Assembly (NCBI GenBank): GCA_024628785.1
Contig: CP102405.1
Span: 744,001 to 808,000 of the forward strand
Source of the DNA: Fusobacteria bacterium ZRK30
GTDB lineage: Bacteria; Fusobacteriota; Fusobacteriia; Fusobacteriales; Fusobacteriaceae
Direction: 5' to 3'
Length of the DNA: 64,000 nucleotides
Position numbers and translations under genes: made by a program. Of this stretch, positions 18,173 through 26,384 are shown one piece after another. Under the pieces are notes generated by a model that had not been told where the DNA came from, searched no databases, and was given only the letters and a program-made list of their open reading frames with translations. Position 1 is the first letter of the stretch; every line of letters begins with the position of its first letter.

Positions 18173-19069
18173 GTGAGAAAAAAAATGAAAAAAGGACTGA
18201 TAAATATAATAATTCTTATGATCATCTCTATTATTTTAGGAACTACCTTGAGGATAGATGCGGACATAAATGAAAGTTTGAGAGTTAGAATGTATTATAG
18301 TTTGGCTATATTTATGAATTTAATCCCCATAGCCTATTTTTTACTCAAATTTAGAATAGCTAAAAAAAGACCGGTATTCTTCATAGGTTTTATCTTCTAC
18401 TATCTGATAATTCTGCCCATATGGATGAGTTTTGCCTTTGAAGAGGGAATGGTGGGTAAATTTGGTTTAACCAGGGATAATTTAACATCATTGAAATGGG
18501 TAATAATATTAAACTTAATACTTTTAGTGATCTCCCAGTTTTTTATAATCAAATATGTATTTGTGGATATTTTATCCGGCAGAAGGAGAGCTAAGAGTGA
18601 TGACATAGGAATAGTTCTTCTAACCTATATAACATTGGGAATAATTTTTGGTTTTTTCTATATATTATTAATAGAAAATAATCCTAATGCATTAGATGGG
18701 ATTATATCAAAGGGATTAGGAGCAAGAGGTTTGTATTTCAGAGGGATGTATTTTAGTTTCATAACCTTAACCAGTGTAGGCTATGGAGAGATAGTTCCTG
18801 TATCTCTGGCTGCCCAGGCATTGACCATATTAGAGAGTGTAATGGGGGTTTTACTCCTAAGTTTTTCTTTGGGAATTGTATTTAGTTCAAACCTAAATAT
18901 AAAGGAGGAGCAGGAGAAAATCGAAAAAGAAAGGTTGGAGAAAGAAAATGTAGATAGAGATATTTCGCCGAAAAAATATATGGCATTGAAAAGAAAGTTA
19001 ATGATGGAATTTGAGGAAAGTTTAGATAGGAATATCGAAAGATATATTGAGGAAAAAGATGAAAGTTAG
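18173..19069 (+). CDS. Potassium channel-type membrane protein (Ion_trans_2)
   Basis: 298 residues from the GTG at 18173, five bases after AGGGAGG; a GTG at 18170 and an ATG at 18185 are less well spaced. Three to four hydrophobic segments precede a pore module: an outer helix (IVLLTYITLGIIFGFFYILL), the pore loop SFITLTSVGYGEIVPVS with the K+ selectivity filter TSVGYG (about 202-207), and an inner helix. The C-terminus (about 245-298) is a charged coiled coil with no RCK domain. Passive K+ flux is the likely role; gating is unknown. Confidence 0.85.
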   Translation: MRKKMKKGLINIIILMIISIILGTTLRIDADINESLRVRMYYSLAIFMNLIPIAYFLLKFRIAKKRPVFFIGFIFYYLIILPIWMSFAFEEGMVGKFGLTRDNLTSLKWVIILNLILLVISQFFIIKYVFVDILSGRRRAKSDDIGIVLLTYITLGIIFGFFYILLIENNPNALDGIISKGLGARGLYFRGMYFSFITLTSVGYGEIVPVSLAAQALTILESVMGVLLLSFSLGIVFSSNLNIKEEQEKIEKERLEKENVDRDISPKKYMALKRKLMMEFEESLDRNIERYIEEKDES

Positions 19070-19158
19070 TGTGAAATTTATCTAAAAAAGATAAGTTTTA
19101 GACAGATTAACAATAAAGAAAATTTGAAAAATATGTAACAAAAAAAGGAGAATAAAAA

Positions 19159-20202
19159 ATGGAAAAAGTAATAGTTGGATTAAGTGGAGGAGTTGACTCC
19201 TCAGTAACATCGTATATTCTGAAAGAAGAAGGATATGAGGTAATAGCGGTAACTCTCCAGGTAGATAAAAAAAACCAGGGAGAGATAGGAGAAGCTAAAA
19301 AAGTAGCTGATTCGTTAAAAATAAAACATGTAGTCTTGGATGTATCAAAAGACTTTGAAAATATAGTGATTAAGAACTTTTTAGATGGATATAGTAGTGG
19401 TACTACCCCATCTCCTTGTGTAGTATGTGATGAGAGGATAAAGATAAAAACTCTGATAGACTATGCAGATTCAGTAGGAGCAAAATATATAGCTACAGGA
19501 CATTATTGTAATTTGGAATATTCTCCTGAAATGGATAAATATCTCCTGAAAAATGCAGCGGATATACGTAAAGATCAGACCTATATGCTTTACAGGTTAG
19601 ATGAGGACACTCTCAAAAGGATGAAATTCCCCCTATATAACTTTACCAAAACTGAGGTCAGAGAGATGGCCAAAAAAATAGGGTTGGTAACTCATAATAA
19701 AAAAGACAGCCAGGGAATATGTTTTGCCCCGGAAGGGTATAAAGAGTATCTGCAAGAGAAATTAAAAGATAAGATAGAAAAGGGTAACTTTGTAGATGAA
19801 GATGGAAATATAATGGGAACTCATGATGGATATCAACTTTATACCATCGGGCAGAGAAGAGGTTTAAATCTAAAAAAACCAAGACCCTATTTTATACTGG
19901 ATATAAGACCTTCTAAAAACGAGATCCTTTTGGGCGATTATGATAAACTCTTTATAAAAGAGGTGGAGCTCATAGACTATAAGTTTATAGTTGAGATAGA
20001 TAAATTGTTGGAGGTAGAACTCATGGGAAGGCCGAGGTTTTCAAGTCACGGGTCTATGGGCAGGTTAAAAAGAGTCGCTGAACCTGGGGAAAAAGACAGG
20101 ATATATTTTGAATACGAAGAAAAAAATCCCCAAAATGCTAAAGGACAGCATATGGTGTTATATTATGGTAAATACCTTATAGGAGGAGGAGTTATAGGAT
20201 GA
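19159..20202 (+). CDS. mnmA: tRNA-specific 2-thiouridylase MnmA
   Basis: 347 residues. The ATP-pyrophosphatase loop SGGVDSS is at residues 9-15. The catalytic Cys pair appears as TPSPCVVCDERIK (about 90) and QGICFAPEGY (about 186). GHYCNLEY, DIRKDQTYMLYRL and TIGQRRGLN are other MnmA landmarks. It thiolates U34 of tRNA-Lys, Glu and Gln in the cytoplasm using persulfide sulfur. The next gene overlaps by 4 bases (ATGA), so a lipoprotein is co-translated with it. Confidence 0.95.
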   Translation: MEKVIVGLSGGVDSSVTSYILKEEGYEVIAVTLQVDKKNQGEIGEAKKVADSLKIKHVVLDVSKDFENIVIKNFLDGYSSGTTPSPCVVCDERIKIKTLIDYADSVGAKYIATGHYCNLEYSPEMDKYLLKNAADIRKDQTYMLYRLDEDTLKRMKFPLYNFTKTEVREMAKKIGLVTHNKKDSQGICFAPEGYKEYLQEKLKDKIEKGNFVDEDGNIMGTHDGYQLYTIGQRRGLNLKKPRPYFILDIRPSKNEILLGDYDKLFIKEVELIDYKFIVEIDKLLEVELMGRPRFSSHGSMGRLKRVAEPGEKDRIYFEYEEKNPQNAKGQHMVLYYGKYLIGGGVIG

Positions 20203-20657
20203 AAAAAATATTTATAATGTTAATAATTTTAATCTTTATAGGGTGCAGCAGAGCAGATGAAAAAACTGAAAAATTAGTTTTTAACAGACAAATGATTCAG
20301 GTTACTATAGATAGTTTAGAAGAATTAGATCTTGGAAATGATTCAAAAATAACTTTTAAATTATGGGGGTATGACCTGTATATAGCCGATGTCAGTGCTA
20401 CTTTGTTGAAAGAATATAAATATAATCTTTCGAAATTACCGGTGACCTATGGGGTAGACTATGAAAAAGAATGGGAGAAAAAAATAGAACCTGCTGGAAG
20501 TGGTAAATACGGATATTATATAACTTTGGAAATGGAAAGCCCAGATGGTAAAAAATATAAGGTAGATTATGAGGCAACTGACAAAGGTTATTTTGGGACC
20601 AGAAAAACTAAGATTGAGGAACTCTCAGGAAAGATCTATATAAAAGAAATAAAATAA
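20199..20657 (+). CDS. Small lipoprotein of unknown function
   Basis: 152 residues with a lipoprotein signal: MKKIFIMLIILIFIGCSRAD, lipobox Cys at 16. The mature protein is about 135 residues, rich in charged residues and predicted beta strands (ITFKLWGYDLYIADVSATLL; GKYGYYITLEMESPDGKKYKVDYEA). I do not recognise a family. The overlap with mnmA suggests translational coupling; no functional link is evident. Confidence 0.75.
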   Translation: MKKIFIMLIILIFIGCSRADEKTEKLVFNRQMIQVTIDSLEELDLGNDSKITFKLWGYDLYIADVSATLLKEYKYNLSKLPVTYGVDYEKEWEKKIEPAGSGKYGYYITLEMESPDGKKYKVDYEATDKGYFGTRKTKIEELSGKIYIKEIK

Positions 20658-20718
20658 ATTATTATTTTAATATTTTAAATTTATAGAGTATACTCAAAAT
20701 AGAAATGGAGGCGATTAT

Positions 20719-21282
20719 ATGGGTAAGAGTGTTGAAATAACTTTTAAACAAATAATTTTCATCTTAATAATAATATTTGGTTTTATATTTTTTGAAATGG
20801 CCGATAAAAATGACACACACTCATTAAATTTTTTTTCAAGTAGAACTCATTCGAAAGGTGATATTATAGCAAATAAAATGTCTAAAATTGTAATTTTAAA
20901 AAAAGTAGGAGTAACAGCTAAACAAGAACTCGCTAATGAAATAAAAAAATCTGGGAACTATAATTTTTCGTATAATATATTGAAAATAGATGAAGCAATA
21001 AGAGAACTTAACGAATTAAAAGTATTTGATGAACTATTACATTACAAAGGTTTAACTTTATCTTATTTAAAAGAAATTAAGAAATTATTAGAACTTGGAG
21101 AAGAAACATTCAAAGATTATAATAGTGTAACAGCATCTAGATTTAATATTCAAGCAAAAATAGTTGAAAAATTGTATAAATTAGATAGAGAAGAATTATT
21201 AAAAATTCTCCAGAAAAATAATATTGAATATGATATAAGAACTGATGGTGGAATTAGATTTACTTGGAAAAAATTAAAATAA
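20719..21282 (+). CDS. Membrane-anchored protein of unknown function
   Basis: 187 residues with one N-terminal transmembrane helix (about 9-26, IIFILIIIFGFIFFEMA) and a long, mostly helical, charged remainder (about 55-187) reading VTAKQELANEIKKSG, IREL-NELKVFDELLHY and LDREELLKILQKNNIEYDIR. The end resembles a small alpha-beta unit. I do not recognise a family. A GGAGGCGATTAT box precedes the ATG. It lies between a lipoprotein gene and a ferredoxin gene. Confidence 0.7.
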   Translation: MGKSVEITFKQIIFILIIIFGFIFFEMADKNDTHSLNFFSSRTHSKGDIIANKMSKIVILKKVGVTAKQELANEIKKSGNYNFSYNILKIDEAIRELNELKVFDELLHYKGLTLSYLKEIKKLLELGEETFKDYNSVTASRFNIQAKIVEKLYKLDREELLKILQKNNIEYDIRTDGGIRFTWKKLK

Positions 21283-21335
21283 ATTTTATACAAAATATAT
21301 CAAAATTAGTAATAAAAAATCAGGAGGAGGGAAAA

Positions 21336-21512
21336 ATGTCGCACAGAATAAGAAAAGATGAGTGTATTTCGTGTGGAGCATGTGAAGATGTGTGCCCAGT
21401 AACTTGTATTTCAGAGGTAGAAGATGGTAAGAGGTTGATAGATGAGGATGCATGTATCGACTGCGGAGCATGTGTAGGGGTGTGTCCCGTAGTTTGCATA
21501 GATCAGGTATAA
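21336..21512 (+). CDS. 2[4Fe-4S] ferredoxin
   Basis: 58 residues from the ATG at 21336, after CAGGAGGAGGGAAAA. Two C-x2-C-x2-C-x3-CP sets are visible: CISCGACEDVCPVTCI and CIDCGACVGVCPVVCI. This is the clostridial-type low-potential electron carrier for pyruvate:ferredoxin oxidoreductase, hydrogenase and Rnf in an anaerobe. The open frame extends upstream into the preceding gene, but the ribosome binding site fixes the start. An excellent terminator follows 8 bases after the stop. Confidence 0.95.
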   Translation: MSHRIRKDECISCGACEDVCPVTCISEVEDGKRLIDEDACIDCGACVGVCPVVCIDQV

Positions 21513-21520
21513 GGTTATCA

Positions 21521-21554
21521 GGGGATTAAAATATTCTATGAATATTTTAATCCT
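21521..21554 (+). terminator. Intrinsic terminator after ferredoxin
   Basis: GGATTAAAATATTC and GAATATTTTAATCC form a 14-bp stem with a TAT loop, extended by outer G-T and G-C pairs and followed by CTCTTTTTTT. Confidence 0.9.
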
Positions 21555-21670
21555 CTTTTTTTGTGTAAAAAAGTTTATTAGTCTCTTTTCTGATCTTGTA
21601 ATTATATAGGATTAAAGGGAAGGAAAAATAAAGTTCATATAAAATTAACTTAAAAAAGTCTAAAATATTG

Positions 21671-21698
21671 TTGACATTATCCATATATATGTTATAGA
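21671..21698 (+). promoter_or_regulatory. Strong promoter of a short transcript
   Basis: TTGACA and TATAGA are separated by 16 bases. The next gene with a good start is 480 bases downstream, and a broken short reading frame and a hairpin terminator lie in between. Confidence 0.6.
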
Positions 21699-21740
21699 AT
21701 GATACGAAATTAATTAATAAAATACATTTTAGGAGGAAAT

Positions 21741-21825
21741 ATGAGATTTTTTCAATGAAAGTGACAATCACTTAAAACTTCCGGTGGAAGTTATGAGATC
21801 TATTATAAATGGAGAAAACGAATAA
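21741..21825 (+). pseudogene. Short reading frame broken by a single-base shift, or sRNA locus
   Basis: AGGAGG at 21731 is ideally spaced from the ATG at 21741, which stops after five codons. Shifting by one base after the ATG gives a protein-like frame, DFFNESDNHLKLPVEVM then RSIINGENE, ending at TAA 21823-21825. A run of six T (21747-21752) in the shift region is slip-prone. It could be a decayed gene, a gene needing a frameshift, or a sequencing error. I recognise no family. Confidence 0.4.
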
Positions 21826-21970
21826 ATTAATTAAGGTTATAATATCTTTCTTTTCCTGTAGTTTAAAGCTACACCTATTCATTCTTTTTTTTACCACAGA
21901 TCACTTTTTATATTTTTAAACAATTTCCAAACTTTTATGAAACAAAATCCCAAAGGGATCCATATTTTAT

Positions 21971-21996
21971 GCCACCGATCATAGGGGCTTTTTTTA
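21971..21996 (+). terminator. Probable terminator of the short transcript
   Basis: GCCACC and GGGGC pair with one bulged A around GATCATA, followed by CTTTTTTT. It would end a transcript of about 290 bases started at 21.7 kb. Confidence 0.5.
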
Positions 21997-22174
21997 GATG
22001 AAAAATAATTGATATAAAATAGAGGACGCTCTTTTTTGTATTTTTTTATGATGTCAAAATATTTGTTAGGAAAAGGTTGTTATACAAAACTTACCATTTG
22101 GAATTTTTAAAATTAGTACAGCTGGGATTACTTTCCAGTTGATCAAAATCTATTCAAAATTTAAGGAGGAAAAA

Positions 22175-23533
22175 ATGAAAAAAATAATGATATTAATCGG
22201 TCTGCTTATGCTAGCTTTTACCTGCTTATCTGCGGAACAGAAAGTAAAAAAAATATCTTCTAAACAAGCTATCGAATATTTAACAGATGAAAATTATTTA
22301 TTTGTCGATACCAGAAGTGTTGATGAATATATAGGTTGGCCTGTTAATATAGAAGCAGAAGGACATATCCAGGGGGCTGTTGATTTCCCGATAACATGGT
22401 TTTCAATGCTCAATAAAAAAAACTTAGAAAAAGAACTTCTAAGACGGGGAATATCTAAAAATAAAACTTTAATTTTATATGATAATTTTGGAGAAAAAAT
22501 AGAAACCCCTCTAGCTCAAATGGGATACAATATCCAAATTTTAAAAGGCGGAATAGAGGAGTGGAATAATTTAAAATATCCAATTGAAAAATTGAAAGGA
22601 TATAAAATGTACGTTTATCCTCAATGGATTGATGACCTGATTGACGGAAAAAAAGTTGCTAACTATGATGGCAGAAAATACGTAATTTTAGAAGTCAGTT
22701 ATAGACAAAAGCCAAAGGGACAAATAAGAAATTCTATTCACATTGATGACTCGCTCAATCACTTAAGAGGTGAAAGAAATGTTTTCAAATATAAAAATAT
22801 ACCATTAGAAATAAAAGAAAAATTTTGGAATCGACCAAATGACGAAAAGATAAAGGAAATATTGTTATCTAAAGGAATTACCAAGGATACAATGGTTATT
22901 TTATATGGACCAAATTTATTAGCTGCAAACAGGTGTGCCGCTGTAATGAAATATGCCGGAGTTGAAGATATTCGTATCTTAAACGGTGGTACCAAAAGAC
23001 TGGAAAAAGAAAATTATCCCTTTGTTAGAGGTTATATAAAGCCTATTCCTGTTTCAGGATTTGGAGCTGAAATTCCTGTAAATAAAGATGTATTGATTGA
23101 TTTTGATAAAGAACTAGACTTAGTTAATTCTCCAGATGCAGTTATAGCTTCAATAAGAAGCTGGCCGGAATATATAGGGAAGGTCACAGGATATACCTAT
23201 ATAAATGTAAAAGGTGATATTGCAAATTCAAGATTTGGATATGCGGGAAGTGATCCCTATCACATGCAGGATTATAGAAATATAGATAACACTATGTTTA
23301 ATTACAATATCATGAGAAAAAGATGGGAAAAATGGGGTATTACTCCAGATAAAGAAGTCAGTTTCCATTGCGGTACCGGCTGGAGAGCAAGTGAAACATA
23401 TTTTTATGCCAAAGCTATGGGCTGGGATAATATCCATGTGTATGATGGTGGATGGTATGAGTGGCATATGAGAAAAGACGCACCTAGAAAATCTTTTGGG
23501 GTTCCTAGTGATGCTCCATTTTCAAAACTATAA
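22175..23533 (+). CDS. Secreted triple-rhodanese protein (thiosulfate sulfurtransferase-like)
   Basis: 452 residues from the ATG at 22175, after AAGGAGGAAAAA. A type I signal peptide (MKKIMILIGLLMLAFTCLSA) precedes three rhodanese domains at about 25-130, 145-280 and 300-445. The active-loop Cys is replaced in the first (LILYDNFGEKIE) and second (VILYGPNLLAANR) and is present only in the third (FHCGTGWRASETYF, about 413). The third should carry persulfide sulfur outside the membrane; the first two are probably structural. A hairpin terminator follows. Nearby genes for a DUF1858 redox protein and a TauE/SafE exporter fit a sulfur-handling theme. Confidence 0.88.
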   Translation: MKKIMILIGLLMLAFTCLSAEQKVKKISSKQAIEYLTDENYLFVDTRSVDEYIGWPVNIEAEGHIQGAVDFPITWFSMLNKKNLEKELLRRGISKNKTLILYDNFGEKIETPLAQMGYNIQILKGGIEEWNNLKYPIEKLKGYKMYVYPQWIDDLIDGKKVANYDGRKYVILEVSYRQKPKGQIRNSIHIDDSLNHLRGERNVFKYKNIPLEIKEKFWNRPNDEKIKEILLSKGITKDTMVILYGPNLLAANRCAAVMKYAGVEDIRILNGGTKRLEKENYPFVRGYIKPIPVSGFGAEIPVNKDVLIDFDKELDLVNSPDAVIASIRSWPEYIGKVTGYTYINVKGDIANSRFGYAGSDPYHMQDYRNIDNTMFNYNIMRKRWEKWGITPDKEVSFHCGTGWRASETYFYAKAMGWDNIHVYDGGWYEWHMRKDAPRKSFGVPSDAPFSKL

Positions 23534-23571
23534 AGAGGTTTATAATCTCAAGAAATTAAAAAAAATAATAG

Positions 23572-23610
23572 AAAAAAAGGTCTGGGTTTTCAAATCCAGA
23601 CCTTTTTTTC
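23572..23610 (+). terminator. Intrinsic terminator after the rhodanese gene
   Basis: AAAAAGGTCTGGGTTT pairs with AAATCCAGACCTTTTT (one G-T pair) around a single C or small loop, and is followed by a T-tract. Confidence 0.85.
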
Positions 23611-23820
23611 TATTTCCTAGATCGATATCCAATTGTCAAATTAAATGTAATAATAGGTTTTTCTAAGAGTGATATATGGGAGTAAAATTAAGACCATAAG
23701 AAGGACAAAATCTAGATTTGCAAGGAACAGGGATGTAAGCTTTAAAACTTTTAGCTATTTATTTATAGATGAATAAATTAAAAAAAAATGATATAATAAA
23801 CCAAAACAATAGGGGGACCA

Positions 23821-24780
23821 ATGGATATAAAAAAATATGCTCAGGAAATATTTGATATTGAAATAGAAGAACTAAAAAAAGTAAGAGATAAGATAGGAAA
23901 AGAGATAGAAAAAACAGCTAAGCTGATCATGGATTGTAAAGGGAAAGTTGTTGTTACAGGGATCGGAAAATCCGGGATAGTAGGGAAAAAAATAGCTGCA
24001 ACGCTAGCTTCTACAGGAACATTGACAGTATTTATGAACTCTGCTGAAGGTCTTCATGGAGATCTTGGAATGGTAGACAGGGAAGACGTGGTAATAGCTA
24101 TCTCAAATTCAGGAAACAGTGATGAAGTGGTGTCAATAATCCCATCCATAAAAAAAATTGGTGCAAAATTAATAGCTATGACTGGAAATAAAAATTCTAA
24201 ATTAGGGATGGCCTCTGATGAAATATTGGATATAGGTGTTGAAAGGGAAGCCTGCCCTATGAATATAGCTCCTACATGCTCTACAACAGCTACTATAGTT
24301 ATGGGAGACGCTCTGGCATCGGTACTTATCAAACTCAGAAATTTCAAACCAGAAAATTTTGCTGTATATCATCCGGGAGGAAGCTTAGGAAGAAGGCTCC
24401 TTATGAAGGTAAAAGATGTGATGCATAGTGGAACTGATCTTGCAGTTGTAGAAAAAGATACCGATATAGATGAGATATTAGTGACTATGACAAAGAAAAA
24501 ATTAGGAGCTGTCTGTGTATTGGAAGATGGGAAGATGACAGGGATAATCACAGAGGGTGATATCAGAAGAGCATTGGGAAATAAAGAGGAGTTTTTTACT
24601 TATAAAGCTGTGGATATTATGATCTCAAAATTCACCTATATTGAAGCTGAAAAGATGGCTGTAGATGCACTGGAACTCATGGAAAACAGGGAAAGCCAGA
24701 TCTCGGTTTTACCTGTATTAGAAGGGCAGAAATTAATAGGTATGGTAAGGATTCATGATTTATTAAATAGTGTCAATTAA
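23821..24780 (+). CDS. kdsD: Arabinose-5-phosphate isomerase (SIS + two CBS domains)
   Basis: 319 residues, KpsF/GutQ/KdsD architecture. The SIS domain (about 30-170) has VTGIGKSGIVGKKIAATLASTG, AISNSGNSDEV and APTCSTTATIVMGDALA. Two CBS domains occupy about 200-255 and 265-319. The enzyme interconverts ribulose-5-phosphate and arabinose-5-phosphate for Kdo and thus lipopolysaccharide, so the organism is Gram-negative type. An AGGGGGACC box directly precedes the ATG. It lies 75 bp upstream of the selenoprotein candidate. Confidence 0.93.
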   Translation: MDIKKYAQEIFDIEIEELKKVRDKIGKEIEKTAKLIMDCKGKVVVTGIGKSGIVGKKIAATLASTGTLTVFMNSAEGLHGDLGMVDREDVVIAISNSGNSDEVVSIIPSIKKIGAKLIAMTGNKNSKLGMASDEILDIGVEREACPMNIAPTCSTTATIVMGDALASVLIKLRNFKPENFAVYHPGGSLGRRLLMKVKDVMHSGTDLAVVEKDTDIDEILVTMTKKKLGAVCVLEDGKMTGIITEGDIRRALGNKEEFFTYKAVDIMISKFTYIEAEKMAVDALELMENRESQISVLPVLEGQKLIGMVRIHDLLNSVN

Positions 24781-24855
24781 TCTTGACAAGATTACTATGA
24801 TAATATATACTCTATATATTAAGAGAACATAATATTGATTTTAGGAGGAGTTAAA

Positions 24856-25056
24856 ATGGTAAATAAAGATATGAACATATTAGAAGCTGTACAACAGTAT
24901 CCAGTAATCGTTCAAGTATTCCAAAGATACGGACTTGGGTGAGTAGGTTGTATGGTAGCCTCAGGTGAGAGCTTAGGAGAAGGAATCGCATCACACGGAT
25001 TAAATGCAGATGTTGTAATCGAAGAAATGAACAAATTAATCGAAGAGACTAAGTAA
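24856..25056 (+). CDS. DUF1858-type redox protein with in-frame UGA (probable selenoprotein)
   Basis: An AGGAGG-led ATG opens 66 codons plus a TAA if the TGA at codon 29 (24940-24942) is read through. The first half reads MVNKDMNILEAVQQYP then VIVQVFQRYGLG; after the UGA the frame continues VGCMVASGESLGEGIASHG, LNADVVIEEMNKLIEETK. This is a complete DUF1858 domain (hybrid-cluster-protein-associated redox disulfide family), in which the loop normally reads C-x-x-C. Here it is U-V-G-C, so UGA stands exactly where the first active Cys belongs. A SECIS-like hairpin starts 15 bases after the UGA. A terminator follows 20 bases after the stop. Sec machinery genes are not in the window. Confidence 0.85.
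24957..24973 (+). promoter_or_regulatory. Bacterial SECIS-like stem-loop
   Basis: AGCCTC pairs with GAG(A)GCT, six base pairs with one bulged A, closing an AGGT apical loop 20 bases downstream of the UGA. A short stem with a bulge near the top and GG/GU in the loop at this distance is what SelB recognises in known bacterial examples such as fdhF. Confidence 0.65.
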
Positions 25057-25076
25057 TTTATTAAGTGATTTATATA

Positions 25077-25110
25077 AAAAAGACCTTTGAAAATTTCAAA
25101 GGTCTTTTTT
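25077..25110. terminator. Intrinsic terminator after the selenoprotein candidate
   Basis: AAAAAGACCTTTGAAA and TTTCAAAGGTCTTTTT form a perfect stem of about 16 bp with a minimal loop and T/A tracts on both sides, so it can also serve the convergent TauE/SafE gene. Confidence 0.9.
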
Positions 25111-25131
25111 TGTATGCTTTTTATAATTTTC

Positions 25132-25881
25132 TTAGACAACCATACTGTAAACCATCTTGCTGGCCATTACTAAAGACATAACTATAAAGATAGGTTTTAT
25201 AAATTTAGCTCCATTTTTTACAGCCATCTTAGAACCTAATTTAGAACCTAAGATCATAAAGACAGTGGAGATAAGACCATACCTAAGATTCACTTGTCCG
25301 TTGTATAAAAAAGTAAGGAGAGCTGCAATACCGGTAGTTAAATTCAATACCTTAGTATTGGCAGTGGCAACGGTGAAATCAAATTTAAAGATTTTGACCA
25401 AACCAAACATAAAAAATGTTCCTGTCCCGGGACCAAAAAATCCATCATAAAATCCCAATACGGAAGTTAAAACTTTACCTAAGAATTTATTTTTAGGAGT
25501 AAATCCATCAAAGGAATTTGTCATTCCTACTTTTTTAGAGATAACAGTATAGATAGCTACTCCAAAAATCATAAATGGAATTATCATCTCCAGGATATCA
25601 GGAGTAATAAATTGTAAAGCGGTTACACCAATAACTGCTCCTATAAATGCAAAGGGGATCATAAGTTTAAGTAATTTAAAATTTAATTTATTACTCTTAA
25701 AAAATTCATGACTACTGACCATTGTTCCGGCAGAAGCAGCCAGTTTATTTGTTCCTAAGGCAAGGTGGGGAGGGAGACCTACTAACAGCAGTGTAGGAGT
25801 ACTAATAAGACCTCCTCCTCCAGCAATAGAGTCTATAAATCCAGCAATAAACATACCTAATCCAATCAATAAAATTTCCAT
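25132..25881 (-). CDS. TauE/SafE-family sulfite/organosulfur anion exporter
   Basis: 249 residues with seven to eight hydrophobic segments. The family's N-terminal motif AGFIDSIAGGGGLISTP (about 14-30) and PPHLALGTNKLAASAGT are present, together with the second-half repeat GFYDGFFGPGTGTFF (about 142-156). These proteins export sulfite, sulfoacetate or similar anions across the inner membrane. Position beside a rhodanese and a small redox protein supports a sulfur-related role. Substrate not determinable. Confidence 0.88.
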   Translation of the reverse strand: MEILLIGLGMFIAGFIDSIAGGGGLISTPTLLLVGLPPHLALGTNKLAASAGTMVSSHEFFKSNKLNFKLLKLMIPFAFIGAVIGVTALQFITPDILEMIIPFMIFGVAIYTVISKKVGMTNSFDGFTPKNKFLGKVLTSVLGFYDGFFGPGTGTFFMFGLVKIFKFDFTVATANTKVLNLTTGIAALLTFLYNGQVNLRYGLISTVFMILGSKLGSKMAVKNGAKFIKPIFIVMSLVMASKMVYSMVV

Positions 25882-26063
25882 AATACCTCCATAATTTTTA
25901 ATAACTAATATAATATAGCAAAATCAAGAAAAAATCAAGTACAACTATATCAGATAAAAGTAAAGTTTAAAAATCAATTATAACGAATAATCAAGAAAAA
26001 TTGATATTAAAATTTAGATTTATTGGTTTTTGTTTTACTTTAGATGATAAAATTTATAATCTT

Positions 26064-26091
26064 CACTAAAATATTGTTAAAAAAATATCAA
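26064..26091 (+). repeat. Direct repeat copy 1 upstream of brnQ
   Basis: CACTAAAATATTGTTAAAAA and onward closely matches copy 2 about 86 bases downstream, with few substitutions over 27 bases. Possible regulator binding site for brnQ. Confidence 0.5.
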
Positions 26092-26149
26092 ACAAAAAAT
26101 AATTTCTATTTGGAATGTTAAAAAAATAAACGTTTTGAATTAAAAATGA

Positions 26150-26176
26150 ACTAAAACATTGTTAAAAAATAATCAA
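26150..26176 (+). repeat. Direct repeat copy 2 upstream of brnQ
   Basis: ACTAAAACATTGTTAAAAAA and onward matches copy 1. It lies about 210 bases upstream of the brnQ start codon. Confidence 0.5.
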
Positions 26177-26384
26177 TTATTGATTTAACTTAAATATAGT
26201 TGTATATAAGTGATGTAGCTAATGTGTTGCTGAGCTTGACTTTTTAGTAGTGTTGTTGTAAAAATTTGGACAGGTTTGAATTTTGATAGATAGTTTATTA
26301 AATTAATTATCATCAAGATGTTTGGATTTTTTTTTAGTAATGATGTTTATAAAATTTTGAGTAAAAATTTTTTTAGGAGGTTTT

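Larger units (their letters stand above)
25900..26384. other. Long AT-rich intergenic region upstream of brnQ
   Basis: About 480 bases without a gene between the divergent TauE/SafE and brnQ genes. It contains the two direct repeats annotated separately and a partial third copy (AATGTTAAAAAAATAAAC near 26114). No riboswitch fold or ORF with a ribosome binding site is visible. Confidence 0.6.

Noticed and set aside
21741-21770. Second selenoprotein using the TGA after ATGAGATTTTTTCAA
   Set aside because: Readthrough meets another TGA two codons later and gives no recognisable domain; a one-base shift explains the sequence better.
22020-22060. Small AGAG-GACG-CTCT hairpin with T-run as a terminator
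   Set aside because: A 4-bp stem is too weak to support; the hairpin at 21971 is the better candidate.
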